Assembly (NCBI RefSeq): GCF_020096995.1
Contig: NZ_CP083692.1
Location: 1,426,001 to 1,490,000 of the forward strand
Length of the DNA stretch: 64,000 bases
Direction of reading: 5' to 3'
From: Leucobacter sp. Psy1
GTDB lineage: Bacteria; Actinomycetota; Actinomycetes; Actinomycetales; Microbacteriaceae
Both the position numbers and the translations under genes were made by a program. Below, piece after piece: positions 39,839 to 49,457 of this stretch (positions within the stretch are counted from its first letter, which is position 1; every line of letters starts with the position of its first letter). The notes below the pieces were generated by a model. That model was given only the letters and a program-made list of their open reading frames with translations, searched no databases and was not told where the DNA came from.

Positions 39839-42800
39839 ATGGCGATCAGCAACAAGGAGCGCGTGGGCCGCGCACTGGAGCAACTGGGATCGGCTCTGGG
39901 GCCGTTCGTCGAAGAGGTGCTCAGGCCCCACGTCTCTTTGGGCCTCGACTGGACGGCGATCCTGAAGGCGAAGGACGGCGATAGTCGCGATGGACGCGAC
40001 TATGATCCCGCTGACGTGCAGATCCAGTTGCGCGCAGTGACCGAACGCCTCGGCTCCCTCGGCTTTCCGTTCGGAGAGCGACTCTCTCGCGGCGAACAGA
40101 ACCTCGCCGGCGAGATGCGCGAGGTGCGCAACAGATGGGCGCACGATCCCAAGCCGTTCAGCGCCGACGATACCTATCGTGCGCTGGACACCTGCGAGCG
40201 CCTGCTGCGCGCCATCGGTGCACCGACAGAAGCCGACGCAGTGCGCCGTATGCGTGCAGATGCTCAGCGAGCCACCTACGCGGAGGAGACCCGGCGTGAT
40301 ATCCGCGCGGCGGTCTCCTCGATGCCTGACCTGGCAGACGCCGAACTGACACCCTGGCGGGAGGTGCTGTCGCCGCACCAGGACATCGCAGCCGGGAACT
40401 TCGCGCGTGCGGAGTTCGCAGCCGACCTGCATCAGGTCGCTGCTGGAGAAGCCTCGCCCGAGTACGGCGACCCGATCCAGTTCTTCCAGCGCACGTACCT
40501 CACCGAGGGGCTGAAGACGCTGCTGACGATGAGTGCCAAGCGCATCTTCGGCAATGCCAACGCCCAATCGGTCATCAACCTGCAGACGACGTTCGGCGGC
40601 GGCAAGACCCACTCCATGCTGGCCGCATGGCACCTCTTCAGCGGTCGACCGCTCGACGTTTACCCGCAACAGGTGCAGGATCTGCTCGGTGCGGACGGAA
40701 CCGTCGCGCTCGAACGCGAGGTGAAACGGGTCGCCATCGTCGGCAACGAGATCGCTCCGGGGCAGCCGACGACGAAGCCCGACGGCACCGTGGTGAACAC
40801 CCTTTGGGGTGAGCTCGGCTGGCAATTGGGCGGCGCAGAGGGTTACGCGATCCTCGCCGACGCCGACCGCACCGGCACCAACCCGGGCGAGGCGTTGCGC
40901 ACACTCATCGCACGCTGCTCGCCGGCGCTGATCCTGATCGACGAATGGGTCGCGTACGCTCGTGGACTCTACGGCCGCGACGATCTGGTAGGCGGCACAT
41001 TCGATACCCAGTTCACCTTCGCGCAGCAGCTGACGGCAGCTGTGCAGTCGGTGCCAGGTGCTCTGCTCCTTGTCTCCATCCCCGCATCCGACGTGCGTTT
41101 TGACGACGAGACCGAAGCTCCGACCGGAGCGGATCTCGAGATCGGCGGCGCGAACGGTCGTGCCGCCCTGCAGCGTCTGCAGCACGTGGTCTCCCGCGTC
41201 GCGCACAACTGGACGCCGGCATCGAGCGGCGAGTCCTTCGAGATCGTGCGACGCCGACTCTTCACTGAGCCAGATGCCGCGGGCCGTCGAAAGATCGATG
41301 CCACCGTGCGCCGATTCGCAGACTACTACCGCGCTCAAACGGGTGAGTTACCGCCGGAGACCCGCCAGATGGAGTACGAGGCGAGACTTCGTGCGGCCTA
41401 CCCGATTCATCCGGAGCTCTTCGACCGTCTCTACGGCGACTGGTCGGCACTCGAGCGCTTCCAACGCACTCGCGGTGTGCTGCGCATGATGAGCGCGGTA
41501 GTGCACTCGCTGCACGCCTCCGGGGATGATGCGCCGTTGATCATGCCGGGATCGATGCCCCTCGATGACCCGGCAGTGCGCGACGAGGTGACCGCCTACC
41601 TCGACGATGCCTGGCGCAGCATCATCGAGACAGATATCGACGGCGAGAACGCGGCACCGATTCTAATCGATAAGGAGCGGCCGCTGTTCGGACGCCGAGC
41701 GCTCACCCGACGCATCGCTCGTGCTCTATTCCTCGGTTCCGCGGCGACGCTCGACAGCGGGCACAAGGGTATTGAACGTCAACGGGTCTTCCTCGGTGTG
41801 GCAATGCCGGGAGACAGCATCGGCAACTTCGGTTCGGCGCTTCAGATGCTTTCTGACAGGGCGACCTACTTCTACTCCGAAGGCAGCCGCTACTGGTACG
41901 ACCGTCAGCCCTCGGTCAACCGGATGGTCACCGAACGTGCGCAGGCGCTCGATATCGAGGATGTGTATGCGAGGGCTGTGGCGCTTCTGCGCGGGGCCGT
42001 CGGTTCGGCGCCCGAGTTCTCCTCGATTGTCGTCGCACCCGAAGCGACTTCCGATGTGGTGGAAGCGGACGCGGTGCGGCTCGTCGTGCTGCACCCGCGT
42101 CACACCTTCGCCGCGAAGAGCAGGGAGAGTGCAGGCTGGCGGTTCGCGGATGAGCTTTTCCGTCGCAGAGGGAGCGCCGCACGGCAGAACGCCAACACTC
42201 TCGTGATGCTCGGGGCTGACGAGAACCGCTGGGCAGAGGCAGAAGATTCGCTACGCACTCACATGGCATGGGCCGCGATCGTCTCCGGGGTGCGCGAGTT
42301 CGATCTCCTGCAGAGCCAGATTGAGCATGCCCGCAGACGTGAAGCTGAAACTCGAGCCATCGTCGATCAGCGGCTCGCCTCCGCCTGGATCTGGGCGGCT
42401 TTCCCCGAGCAGTCGGACGGGGCTCAGCCGCCTTCGCTCACAACGATGAAGGTCGAGGGAGACGACCGCCGCCTCGCGGTGCGTGCCGGGCTGCGCCTCG
42501 GCCGTGATGACGTGATCTACACGAACACCTCGCCACTCGCGCTGTGGCTCGTGTTCAACGGACACCTGCGCAGCCGGTGGAACCGCGGATACCTCTCCGT
42601 GGGCGAGCTCTGGCAGTACCATCTGCAGTATCCATACATGCCGCGTCTCAAGGATCGGGGTGTGCTCCTTGATGCGATCCGGTCGGTGATGACCGATGCT
42701 GGGTGGTCGGAGCGGGGATTCGCGCTCGCGGACGATTATGACGACGAGACAGGCGACTTCATCGGCCTCCGGGTGCCGTTCGAGGTCGATTCCGCCGGTG

Positions 42801-43231
42801 TCGTCGACGATTCAACCCTGCTGGTGGCACCGCGACTGGCGGAGGAGCAGCTGGCCCGGAGCAGGGCTGCTGCTTTGGCTGCAGCTTCCGTTGTCGCCGA
42901 TCCCGATGACGAGCCCCTGATCGATATGGGTATCGGGCGGGGCACCGGGGCGCTGCCTGCAGTGCATCCATCGGCCCCGCCCAGCCGGATCCAGAACGCG
43001 CGCTTCAGCGGCGCGGTGGATCTCAGGCCGCGGGGTGATCTCAGGGCGCAGTTGATCGAGATCGTGGATGAGGTCCTCGTGCACCTGCAGAACGCCGACC
43101 CCGACACCTTCGAGATCAGAATGTCGGTAGATGCCGACAAGATGGCGGGGTTCGACTCGGATACTGTGCGTACGGTTTCCGAGAACTCACGCCATCTCGG
43201 GATTTCACCGGGACGCTTCACGGAGGGCTGA
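39839..43231 (+). CDS. DUF499 ATPase with N-terminal Swt1-like HEPN domain
   Basis: 1130 residues. Residues 1-130 resemble the Swt1-family HEPN domain, including RNRWAH (97-102 as R-x4-H), the HEPN RNase motif. Walker A GGGKTHS (253-259, preceded by INLQTTFG) and Walker B ALILIDEWVA mark the DUF499 AAA-like core. The remaining 700 residues are the DUF499 C-terminal region, with an extended helical tail. It starts two bases after the methylase stop. DUF499/DUF1156 pairs are the conserved core of HMA-type (helicase-methylase-ATPase) anti-phage systems. Function here: ATP-driven partner of the methylase, possibly with RNase activity. Confidence 0.9.
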   Translation: MAISNKERVGRALEQLGSALGPFVEEVLRPHVSLGLDWTAILKAKDGDSRDGRDYDPADVQIQLRAVTERLGSLGFPFGERLSRGEQNLAGEMREVRNRWAHDPKPFSADDTYRALDTCERLLRAIGAPTEADAVRRMRADAQRATYAEETRRDIRAAVSSMPDLADAELTPWREVLSPHQDIAAGNFARAEFAADLHQVAAGEASPEYGDPIQFFQRTYLTEGLKTLLTMSAKRIFGNANAQSVINLQTTFGGGKTHSMLAAWHLFSGRPLDVYPQQVQDLLGADGTVALEREVKRVAIVGNEIAPGQPTTKPDGTVVNTLWGELGWQLGGAEGYAILADADRTGTNPGEALRTLIARCSPALILIDEWVAYARGLYGRDDLVGGTFDTQFTFAQQLTAAVQSVPGALLLVSIPASDVRFDDETEAPTGADLEIGGANGRAALQRLQHVVSRVAHNWTPASSGESFEIVRRRLFTEPDAAGRRKIDATVRRFADYYRAQTGELPPETRQMEYEARLRAAYPIHPELFDRLYGDWSALERFQRTRGVLRMMSAVVHSLHASGDDAPLIMPGSMPLDDPAVRDEVTAYLDDAWRSIIETDIDGENAAPILIDKERPLFGRRALTRRIARALFLGSAATLDSGHKGIERQRVFLGVAMPGDSIGNFGSALQMLSDRATYFYSEGSRYWYDRQPSVNRMVTERAQALDIEDVYARAVALLRGAVGSAPEFSSIVVAPEATSDVVEADAVRLVVLHPRHTFAAKSRESAGWRFADELFRRRGSAARQNANTLVMLGADENRWAEAEDSLRTHMAWAAIVSGVREFDLLQSQIEHARRREAETRAIVDQRLASAWIWAAFPEQSDGAQPPSLTTMKVEGDDRRLAVRAGLRLGRDDVIYTNTSPLALWLVFNGHLRSRWNRGYLSVGELWQYHLQYPYMPRLKDRGVLLDAIRSVMTDAGWSERGFALADDYDDETGDFIGLRVPFEVDSAGVVDDSTLLVAPRLAEEQLARSRAAALAAASVVADPDDEPLIDMGIGRGTGALPAVHPSAPPSRIQNARFSGAVDLRPRGDLRAQLIEIVDEVLVHLQNADPDTFEIRMSVDADKMAGFDSDTVRTVSENSRHLGISPGRFTEG

Positions 43232-43236
43232 TTCGC

Positions 43237-44763
43237 ATGGAGAGCATCGACGAGGTCGGGTATAAGGAGGTTCCTCCGGATCCGAGCATCGCCGATGCCG
43301 TAGGACGGCACCATTCGCTCGCCACGGCGGTAGCAGACCTCGTCGACAACAGCATTGATGCCGAAGCGGCGCGCGTGCACATCCGTTTCATGTCGGAGAA
43401 CGGGTTCGTGCGAGGTCTGCGAGTCATTGACGACGGCCGGGGTATGAGTTCCGCGGATATGGATCGAGCCATGACCTTCGGCGGTCGGCGCGCATACGCT
43501 CCTGGTGATCTCGGAAACTTCGGACTCGGCTTGAAGGCGGCGTCCCTCAGCCAGGCCGATCAGCTCGACGTCTACACACGGGCGCTCGGCAGCTCGGTGT
43601 TTGCAGGGAGACGGATCCTCGCCGGCCGTGCGACGCGGGTGGTCGAGCTCGGCGCGGCAGGCCTGACTGGACTCTTCGGTGCGACCGCTGCGCAGATTCC
43701 GGGTGGCCCGGTCGCGCACGGCACGATTGTGGAATGGCGCGACGTGCGCACTTTCCTCAGTTCTCCTAGCGAAGAGGAACGCCGAGCGTGGCTCGAGGAC
43801 ACCGTCGAGTCGTTGCGCGCTCACCTCGGGCTCGTGTTGCACCGGATCCTGTCGCGCGGAGACGTCACGATCACGATCGATGAGTTCGATTCCACGTGTG
43901 AGATGGCAGGGCCTGCGCGGCGAGTGGATCCGATCGACCCTTTCCGCGCTCCAGGCGGTATATGGCTGCACTCATCCGAGCTGCGGGGATCGTTGCCCGA
44001 GGGCGACTTCGTGCTGTCGGCCGCGATCTGGCCGGCATCCGGGAGAAGCTCGCCGGAGTTCAGGCTCTTCGGACTGCCGGGCTCGCGATCGCAGGGGTTC
44101 TTCATCTACCGTCATGACCGTCTGCTGCAGGCCGGCGGTTGGAACGGCGTGGTGCACGGTGGACGGGAGATGGAGTTCGCGCGGGTCGTCGTGGAGATCG
44201 ATGCAGCTCTGGCCTCGCATACGACTATCAACCCCGAGAAGTCGGGAGTGGAATTCGATTCCGATCTGAGGGCCGCTATCGACGCGGCGGTCTCCGAAGG
44301 CGGCACGACGTTCAGGGACTACCTCGCCGAGGCCGAGCAGGCCTCAGCTGCCTCGCGTCGACGTACTCGGAGACCGATCATGCTTTCCGAGGTACGCCGC
44401 GGTCTCAGCCCCGAGCTCCGGGATACGCTCGCCGATTCGGTCGTGTTCTCGGAGCACGGTCCCATCGAGATCCGCTGGAAGTTGATGCGCGGAGGCACCT
44501 TCGTGGAAGTCGACCTAGAACACCGCACTCTTTGGCTCAATACGCAGCACCGCCGGGCTCTGGGAGCGCTCGCTGGCGAGGCCGACGACCTGCCGCTTTT
44601 TAAGATGCTGCTCCTGCTGCTCTACTCGAGGTTCTTCGAGGGGGCCATGCTGGGAGCCCGCGAGAAGAACGAACTGCAGGTATGGCAGGAACTGATCGAC
44701 GCAGCGCTCGACGAGGAGTTGGAACGTCGATCCTATGGAGAGGAACCGAGTAGTGGACGATGA
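43237..44763 (+). CDS. MORC/MutL-type GHKL ATPase
   Basis: 508 residues. Bergerat ATP-binding fold: ATAVADLVDNSIDAEA (N box, Asn38), RVIDDGRGM (G1, 62-70), FGGRRAY and GNFGLGLKAASLS (G2, 93-105), the order seen in MutL and MORC proteins. The rest contains an S5-like domain and ends in Glu/Leu helices. It begins five bases after the DUF499 stop (GGAGG upstream). Prokaryotic MORC-like ATPases of this type have been described in predicted restriction systems with Z1 helicases and Vsr-type nucleases, which is the context here. Distinct from the GHKL-Ymh protein at 32027-33682. Confidence 0.88.
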   Translation: MESIDEVGYKEVPPDPSIADAVGRHHSLATAVADLVDNSIDAEAARVHIRFMSENGFVRGLRVIDDGRGMSSADMDRAMTFGGRRAYAPGDLGNFGLGLKAASLSQADQLDVYTRALGSSVFAGRRILAGRATRVVELGAAGLTGLFGATAAQIPGGPVAHGTIVEWRDVRTFLSSPSEEERRAWLEDTVESLRAHLGLVLHRILSRGDVTITIDEFDSTCEMAGPARRVDPIDPFRAPGGIWLHSSELRGSLPEGDFVLSAAIWPASGRSSPEFRLFGLPGSRSQGFFIYRHDRLLQAGGWNGVVHGGREMEFARVVVEIDAALASHTTINPEKSGVEFDSDLRAAIDAAVSEGGTTFRDYLAEAEQASAASRRRTRRPIMLSEVRRGLSPELRDTLADSVVFSEHGPIEIRWKLMRGGTFVEVDLEHRTLWLNTQHRRALGALAGEADDLPLFKMLLLLLYSRFFEGAMLGAREKNELQVWQELIDAALDEELERRSYGEEPSSGR

Positions 44764-45748
44764 GTCTAACCGTGTGATGACTCCGGAGACCCTCGAGCAG
44801 TACGTGCGCGCCACCGTGCCGACGCGGCATCCTCTCTCGGAATCGCCGGTCTGCGTGCTGATCATCGAGCCCGACAGTCGTCGTTTGAAGCTCCGGACCC
44901 CGGCCACGAATTCCTATCCTGAACTCGGTTCGTACGACCGGCTTTCGTTCGATGTGATGGAGGAACCGGGCGAGGATGGCGTCTGGTTCGAGCTCGGCAT
45001 CGACGTCGACGGAATGGCTTACGAGGGGTACTCCGTCATCATGTCGGTGGTCGATCAGCTCGAAGCCGGTCGACCATTCCGCCACTCCGTCGAGGATGCC
45101 CTCGCGAGCTTTCGGGAGCTGTTAGCGAAACGTCGGAAGCTCAGCGAGGAACAAGAGACCGGATTGTTCGGAGAGCTCGGCCTGTTCGCTCATCTCGTCG
45201 GACGGATAGGGGAAGAAGCGGCCACGGCAGCCTGGCTCGGTCCGGAGCACGAAGAGCATGACTTCGTGCTCCCTGAATTCGACGCCGAAGTGAAGACCAC
45301 GACATCCGAAGGTCGTATCCACGTGATCGGCAGTGCCACGCAGCTCTCGAGATCCCCTGGACGGCCGCTGTACCTCGTCTCGATCCAGGTGACAGCCGCA
45401 GGTGCTTCGACTGAAGGCGAGACGCTGCCGGATCGTGTTCGTCGGGTTCGCGGACTTCTGGATCGGAGTCGGCGCTTGTACGATGAGCGACTCCGTTCGA
45501 TCGGTTGGGAACCGAGTGCGGCTGAGGATCTGTATACGCGCAGATTCATCGACAGAAGTGTGCCCAGAGCATATGCCGTGACGGACCATTTCCCGGCGAT
45601 CGACCACGAGGGGATTGCCTCGATCATCGAGCGGCCGGAACTCGTCGTAGGTCTGGTCTACCGTATCGACGTGACAGGTCTGGAAGCGGCGGAGCCACCG
45701 ACGGTCATAGAAGGATTCTGCGAGAGAGGGAAGCGCAATGGTTCGTGA
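44735..45748 (+). CDS. PD-(D/E)XK motif protein, DUF4420 family
   Basis: 337 residues if started at ATG 44735. A GTG at 44753, nine bases after GGAGAGG, is a good alternative and would shorten the overlap with the GHKL gene. The nuclease core is visible: GLFGELGLF with Glu147, then HDF (Asp176) and AEVKTT (Glu185-x-Lys187), the PD-(D/E)xK arrangement of restriction endonucleases. DUF4420 proteins occur with Z1 and GHKL partners in this class of locus. It is the most likely DNA-cleaving subunit. Overlaps the next gene by 11 bases. Confidence 0.85.
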   Translation: MERNRVVDDESNRVMTPETLEQYVRATVPTRHPLSESPVCVLIIEPDSRRLKLRTPATNSYPELGSYDRLSFDVMEEPGEDGVWFELGIDVDGMAYEGYSVIMSVVDQLEAGRPFRHSVEDALASFRELLAKRRKLSEEQETGLFGELGLFAHLVGRIGEEAATAAWLGPEHEEHDFVLPEFDAEVKTTTSEGRIHVIGSATQLSRSPGRPLYLVSIQVTAAGASTEGETLPDRVRRVRGLLDRSRRLYDERLRSIGWEPSAAEDLYTRRFIDRSVPRAYAVTDHFPAIDHEGIASIIERPELVVGLVYRIDVTGLEAAEPPTVIEGFCERGKRNGS

Positions 45749-48740
45749 GGATGAATACACCCGGGCGATCGTCTCGACGTTGAGGGGCATGTCAGATTTC
45801 GGTCCCGAGGACTTTCTCGAGCTGGTAGCGCATCGGCTTTCCAAATCGGGTAAGACGATCGATGAGTTCGAGCTCGTCCGGGTACTCACCGGTGACGATG
45901 TGAACTCCAGGGAACATACCGACTTCCGCATCGCACTCGCCCGTTGGGACGCCGAGTCCGAGCCGGAATGGTCGGGAGACACGCCACCGCGGACACGGGA
46001 GCGTCGTTCGAAGGTGCTTGATCTGCTCGGGTTCTCCGAGGATGCGGCTGAGCAGATCAATGGAGTCCATCCGGCCTATTTCGAGACTGACGTCGTCATC
46101 GCGGACCCTGATTGGAGTCCCTGGTACACACCCGAACGGCAGCGGGCGCATCGCTTCTACTGGAATGCCTACTCCGGTGTGCTCGGGGATAAACTCGATG
46201 CTTCTTCGCTGGCCTCCGTCGATTCCGTGACTACCGACATCGTTTCGCGTCTCGCCGACCCTGCTGCGAAGGAGCCGTATCAGTCGAAGGGGCTGGTCGT
46301 CGGGCACGTGCAGAGCGGGAAGACTGCGAACTTTACGGGTGTGATCGCGAAAGCGATCGACGCCGGGTATCGGCTCGTCATCGTGCTGACGGGCACGGTG
46401 GAGCTGCTCCGCGCGCAGACTCAGCGCCGCCTCGACATGGAACTGATCGGCAAGGAGAACATCCTCGGGGGGAGGGACGAGAACGATCCGACCGCGGTGT
46501 CAGATATCGACTACGTGAGCGATGGTGACAGCGACTGGCTCCTCGGGAGGTTCGTCGACCATGGAGTGGATTTCGGAATCGAACCCGATGTTCCTGCTAT
46601 CCGCAGACTCACAGGTAAGGCTTACGATTACAAGCGGCTCGCGGCCGGGCTCGATGCCCTCGACTTCCGCAGCGGGAATGAGCTGAGGAACCCTCGGCTT
46701 CCCGTTTGGGACGCCGAGAACCTCTACAGCACGGATGTGCGGATCGCCGTCGTGAAGAAGAACAAGTCAGTCCTCACGAAGCTTGTGCAGGACCTCAAGA
46801 ACGTTCGCGCGCGGCTCGACGAGATCCCGGTGCTCATCGTGGACGATGAAGCCGACCAGGCTTCTGTGAACACGATCAATCCCGCACGGCAGAAGTCACC
46901 CGATGAGACTGAACGCACCGCGATCAACGCTCTGCTCGCGGAACTGCTGGGAGAGCTCAAGCGCAGCCAGTATGTCGGATATACCGCTACGCCCTTCGCA
47001 AACGTCTTCGTTTCGCCCGATGATTCCGAGGACATCTTCCCGAAGGACTTCATCATCAGTCTAAATCCTCCGCCAGCGTACATGGGAGGAACGAGTTTCC
47101 ACGATCTCGAGCCGGTGGACGAGGAGTATCGCGGTGACCCGGGGTTCTCGAATGAGGCGGCATTCGTGCGGAACCTCGAAGCGGAATCCGAGGATGATTC
47201 TCCCGAGGAGCTGCGCAGCGCCTTGGACGCATTCGTGTTGAGCGGCGCGATCAAGCTCTGGAGAGCGGGAAACGGGCATCGTGTGAAGGTCGACCACCAC
47301 ACGATGCTTGTTCATGAAACGGTGAAGCAGGCAGATCATAAGATCCTCGCCACGGCGATTAGGCGGGAATGGGCTTCAGCCGGCTATTCGTCTCCGTCGG
47401 GTCTCGCGCGACTCCGGAGTCTTTACGAGACCGACTTTCAGCCAGTGTCGGCGTCGCGGGACTGGGAGGCGCCTATGCCGACAGCGTTCGAGGACTTGCG
47501 GCCGCACATCGGTGCAGCCCTCGACAAGATCATGATGCTGAAGGACCCGGTCGTCGTGGTGAACGGCGACAAGGACAACGAGTATGAGCAGATCGACTTC
47601 GATAAGGCGGACATCTGGCGAATTCTCGTCGGCGGGACGAAGCTGAGCCGAGGATTCACTGTCGAGGGCCTCACCATCACTTACTACCGTCGTCGAGCAC
47701 AGGCTGCCGACAGCCTGATGCAGATGGGACGTTGGTTCGGCTATCGGCCTGGGTATCGTGACCTCGTGAGGTTGTATGTCGCACGCCGCGCTATCGGGCC
47801 ACGGGGCAAAGCCTTAGACCTGTACGAAGCCTTTCAGGCGATCATCGAAGATGAAGAGGAATTCCGAGCGCAGCTGCGCACGTTTTCAGAGGTGACAGAG
47901 GAGGGGGAGCCCGTGCTCCGCCCGATCGATGTGCCTCCCATGGTGTTCCAGCAGCTGCCCTGGCTCACCCCGACCAGCCGGAACAAGATGTACAACGCCG
48001 AAATCGGTTTCATGGGTGAAGGCGGGAAGCTCAAAGACTTTCCGCGCCAGCCTTTGCGGGGAAAGGGGGAGAATAACCGGCGGCATTTCACAGCGGTGCG
48101 TGGCTGGTTGGATCGCTTGAGCTCTCCGACGAAGTTCGGATATTACGACTCCGTGACTGATAAGCCAGGCGAGTTCGACGCGCGCACTGCGATCGTGTCG
48201 GCGGATGAGATGTTGAAAGCGCTCTCGGATTTCGAGTGGGTCGAAGGCTTCGATTTCTCACCGACAATTGCGATGCTGCAGCAAGCCATGGGCGAGGGAG
48301 GACTCGAGGATTGGGCCGTGATGGTTCCCTACCTGGGCAAGCATCCGGTGCTGAGGGAAGTCGATGGAGTCGATATCCCCCTGCTGAAGAGAACACGACG
48401 AGGAGGGACCCGAGGCGGTTTCTCGGGAAGCTCGTTCAGACAACGCGATGCGGTCGAGCGCATCGCCGGCAACATGACGAGAATACATGCAGGTGCAGAA
48501 GCGGAAGCTCTGTACGCGCCAACGCGAGGCTCCATGCTGCTGACGTTCGCGGCGGATCCTGTTGCGACTCAGGAAGATAGAGATCCGCGCAACATGCCTG
48601 ACGAAGTGAAGCCTGAGGACGTGGCTACTCTCTTCTCCCTGGTGATCCCCGAATCGGTTGCGCCGCGTGGACGAATCGGATTCCGCGTACGCGATGAAGG
48701 GCGGCGGAAGTCCGCGATTGTGCCGCGGAAGGATATCTAG
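45738..48740 (+). CDS. Z1-domain superfamily II helicase-like ATPase
   Basis: 1000 residues. Walker A GHVQSGKT (189-196) followed by ANFTGVIAKAIDAGYRLVIVLTG is the Z1 family opening; LIVDDEADQAS is the DExx motif II; YVGYTATPFANVF is motif III (TAT); QMGRWFGYRPGYRDLVRLY is motif VI with the arginine finger. Z1 ATPases are found in restriction-like loci beside GHKL ATPases and DUF4420 nucleases. Likely the translocating motor. Starts within the preceding gene and ends four bases before vsr. It may supply the helicase that HMA-type loci carry and this one otherwise lacks. Confidence 0.92.
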   Translation: MVREDEYTRAIVSTLRGMSDFGPEDFLELVAHRLSKSGKTIDEFELVRVLTGDDVNSREHTDFRIALARWDAESEPEWSGDTPPRTRERRSKVLDLLGFSEDAAEQINGVHPAYFETDVVIADPDWSPWYTPERQRAHRFYWNAYSGVLGDKLDASSLASVDSVTTDIVSRLADPAAKEPYQSKGLVVGHVQSGKTANFTGVIAKAIDAGYRLVIVLTGTVELLRAQTQRRLDMELIGKENILGGRDENDPTAVSDIDYVSDGDSDWLLGRFVDHGVDFGIEPDVPAIRRLTGKAYDYKRLAAGLDALDFRSGNELRNPRLPVWDAENLYSTDVRIAVVKKNKSVLTKLVQDLKNVRARLDEIPVLIVDDEADQASVNTINPARQKSPDETERTAINALLAELLGELKRSQYVGYTATPFANVFVSPDDSEDIFPKDFIISLNPPPAYMGGTSFHDLEPVDEEYRGDPGFSNEAAFVRNLEAESEDDSPEELRSALDAFVLSGAIKLWRAGNGHRVKVDHHTMLVHETVKQADHKILATAIRREWASAGYSSPSGLARLRSLYETDFQPVSASRDWEAPMPTAFEDLRPHIGAALDKIMMLKDPVVVVNGDKDNEYEQIDFDKADIWRILVGGTKLSRGFTVEGLTITYYRRRAQAADSLMQMGRWFGYRPGYRDLVRLYVARRAIGPRGKALDLYEAFQAIIEDEEEFRAQLRTFSEVTEEGEPVLRPIDVPPMVFQQLPWLTPTSRNKMYNAEIGFMGEGGKLKDFPRQPLRGKGENNRRHFTAVRGWLDRLSSPTKFGYYDSVTDKPGEFDARTAIVSADEMLKALSDFEWVEGFDFSPTIAMLQQAMGEGGLEDWAVMVPYLGKHPVLREVDGVDIPLLKRTRRGGTRGGFSGSSFRQRDAVERIAGNMTRIHAGAEAEALYAPTRGSMLLTFAADPVATQEDRDPRNMPDEVKPEDVATLFSLVIPESVAPRGRIGFRVRDEGRRKSAIVPRKDI

Positions 48741-48744
48741 GGTG

Positions 48745-49170
48745 ATGGTTCTGGGGCGTACCGGCTGGGCGAGCACGCCCGGTACAGCAAAGTCGATGCG
48801 CTCCAATCGGCGTAAGGATACAAAGCCGGAACTTGCGATCCGGAAGATTCTTCACCGGCGCGGGTTTCGCTATCGCGTCGATTTCGCCCCGCTGGCGGAA
48901 CATAAACGGCGACGTGCCGACATCGTCTTCACGAGGCAGAAGATCGCAGTATTCATCGACGGCTGCTTCTGGCATGGCTGCCCCGAACATGCGACCTACC
49001 CGAAGAGTAACAAGGACTACTGGTTGCCCAAGCTTGCGCGGAACATTGAGCGCGATCGGGAGACCGACACCGTTCTGTGTGAAGCGGGTTGGAATGTGAT
49101 CCGGATCTGGGAGCACGTCGTACCTGAGAAGGCGGCAAGGCTGATCCTGGATGCAATCGCCGGTGACTGA
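48745..49170 (+). CDS. vsr: Very-short-patch-repair endonuclease Vsr
   Basis: 141 residues from ATG 48745 (GTG at 48742 is also possible). MRSNRRKDTKPELAIRKILH is the family opening, then RRADIVFTRQKIAVFIDGCFWHGCPEHATYPKSNKDYW, with the catalytic Asp (ADIVF) and the zinc-site FWHGCP. Nicks 5' to T in T:G mismatches created by deamination of 5-methylcytosine, guarding against mutation by the m5C methylase at 33773-34867. In the MORC/Z1 locus type it is a standard last gene. Length is normal for Vsr. Confidence 0.95.
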   Translation: MVLGRTGWASTPGTAKSMRSNRRKDTKPELAIRKILHRRGFRYRVDFAPLAEHKRRRADIVFTRQKIAVFIDGCFWHGCPEHATYPKSNKDYWLPKLARNIERDRETDTVLCEAGWNVIRIWEHVVPEKAARLILDAIAGD

Positions 49171-49192
49171 CGCAAAAGACCACACTTTGCGT
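49170..49192. terminator. Inverted repeat after vsr
   Basis: ACGCAAA (49170-49176) and TTTGCGT (49186-49192) around nine bases. It is a possible weak end to the defence operon. The rest of the gap to 49457 shows no gene, RNA or clear repeat; a 63-codon open frame at 49287 has no ribosome site or similarity. Confidence 0.35.
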
Positions 49193-49457
49193 GTACCCCG
49201 CTCCATCACCAGAATGGTCACCAGCAACCCTCCCGAGGTCATCAAATTGGCTGGCATCTGCCGGTAACGACCGGTAACCCGATGCCATGAGAACCGCAGA
49301 AACACGCGGTGTTTCGCTAGGTTTTGGCGGGGAGACGATTCTTTCAGGAGTCCTCAGTTGTTCTTGGTTTGAGTCGTTCCTCTGTAGTCCCTGTAAGACT
49401 GCGTCGATGGACGTTGATTCAGGCCAGCCCTCAGCGGTGTCTCCCACGCGACCTCCG

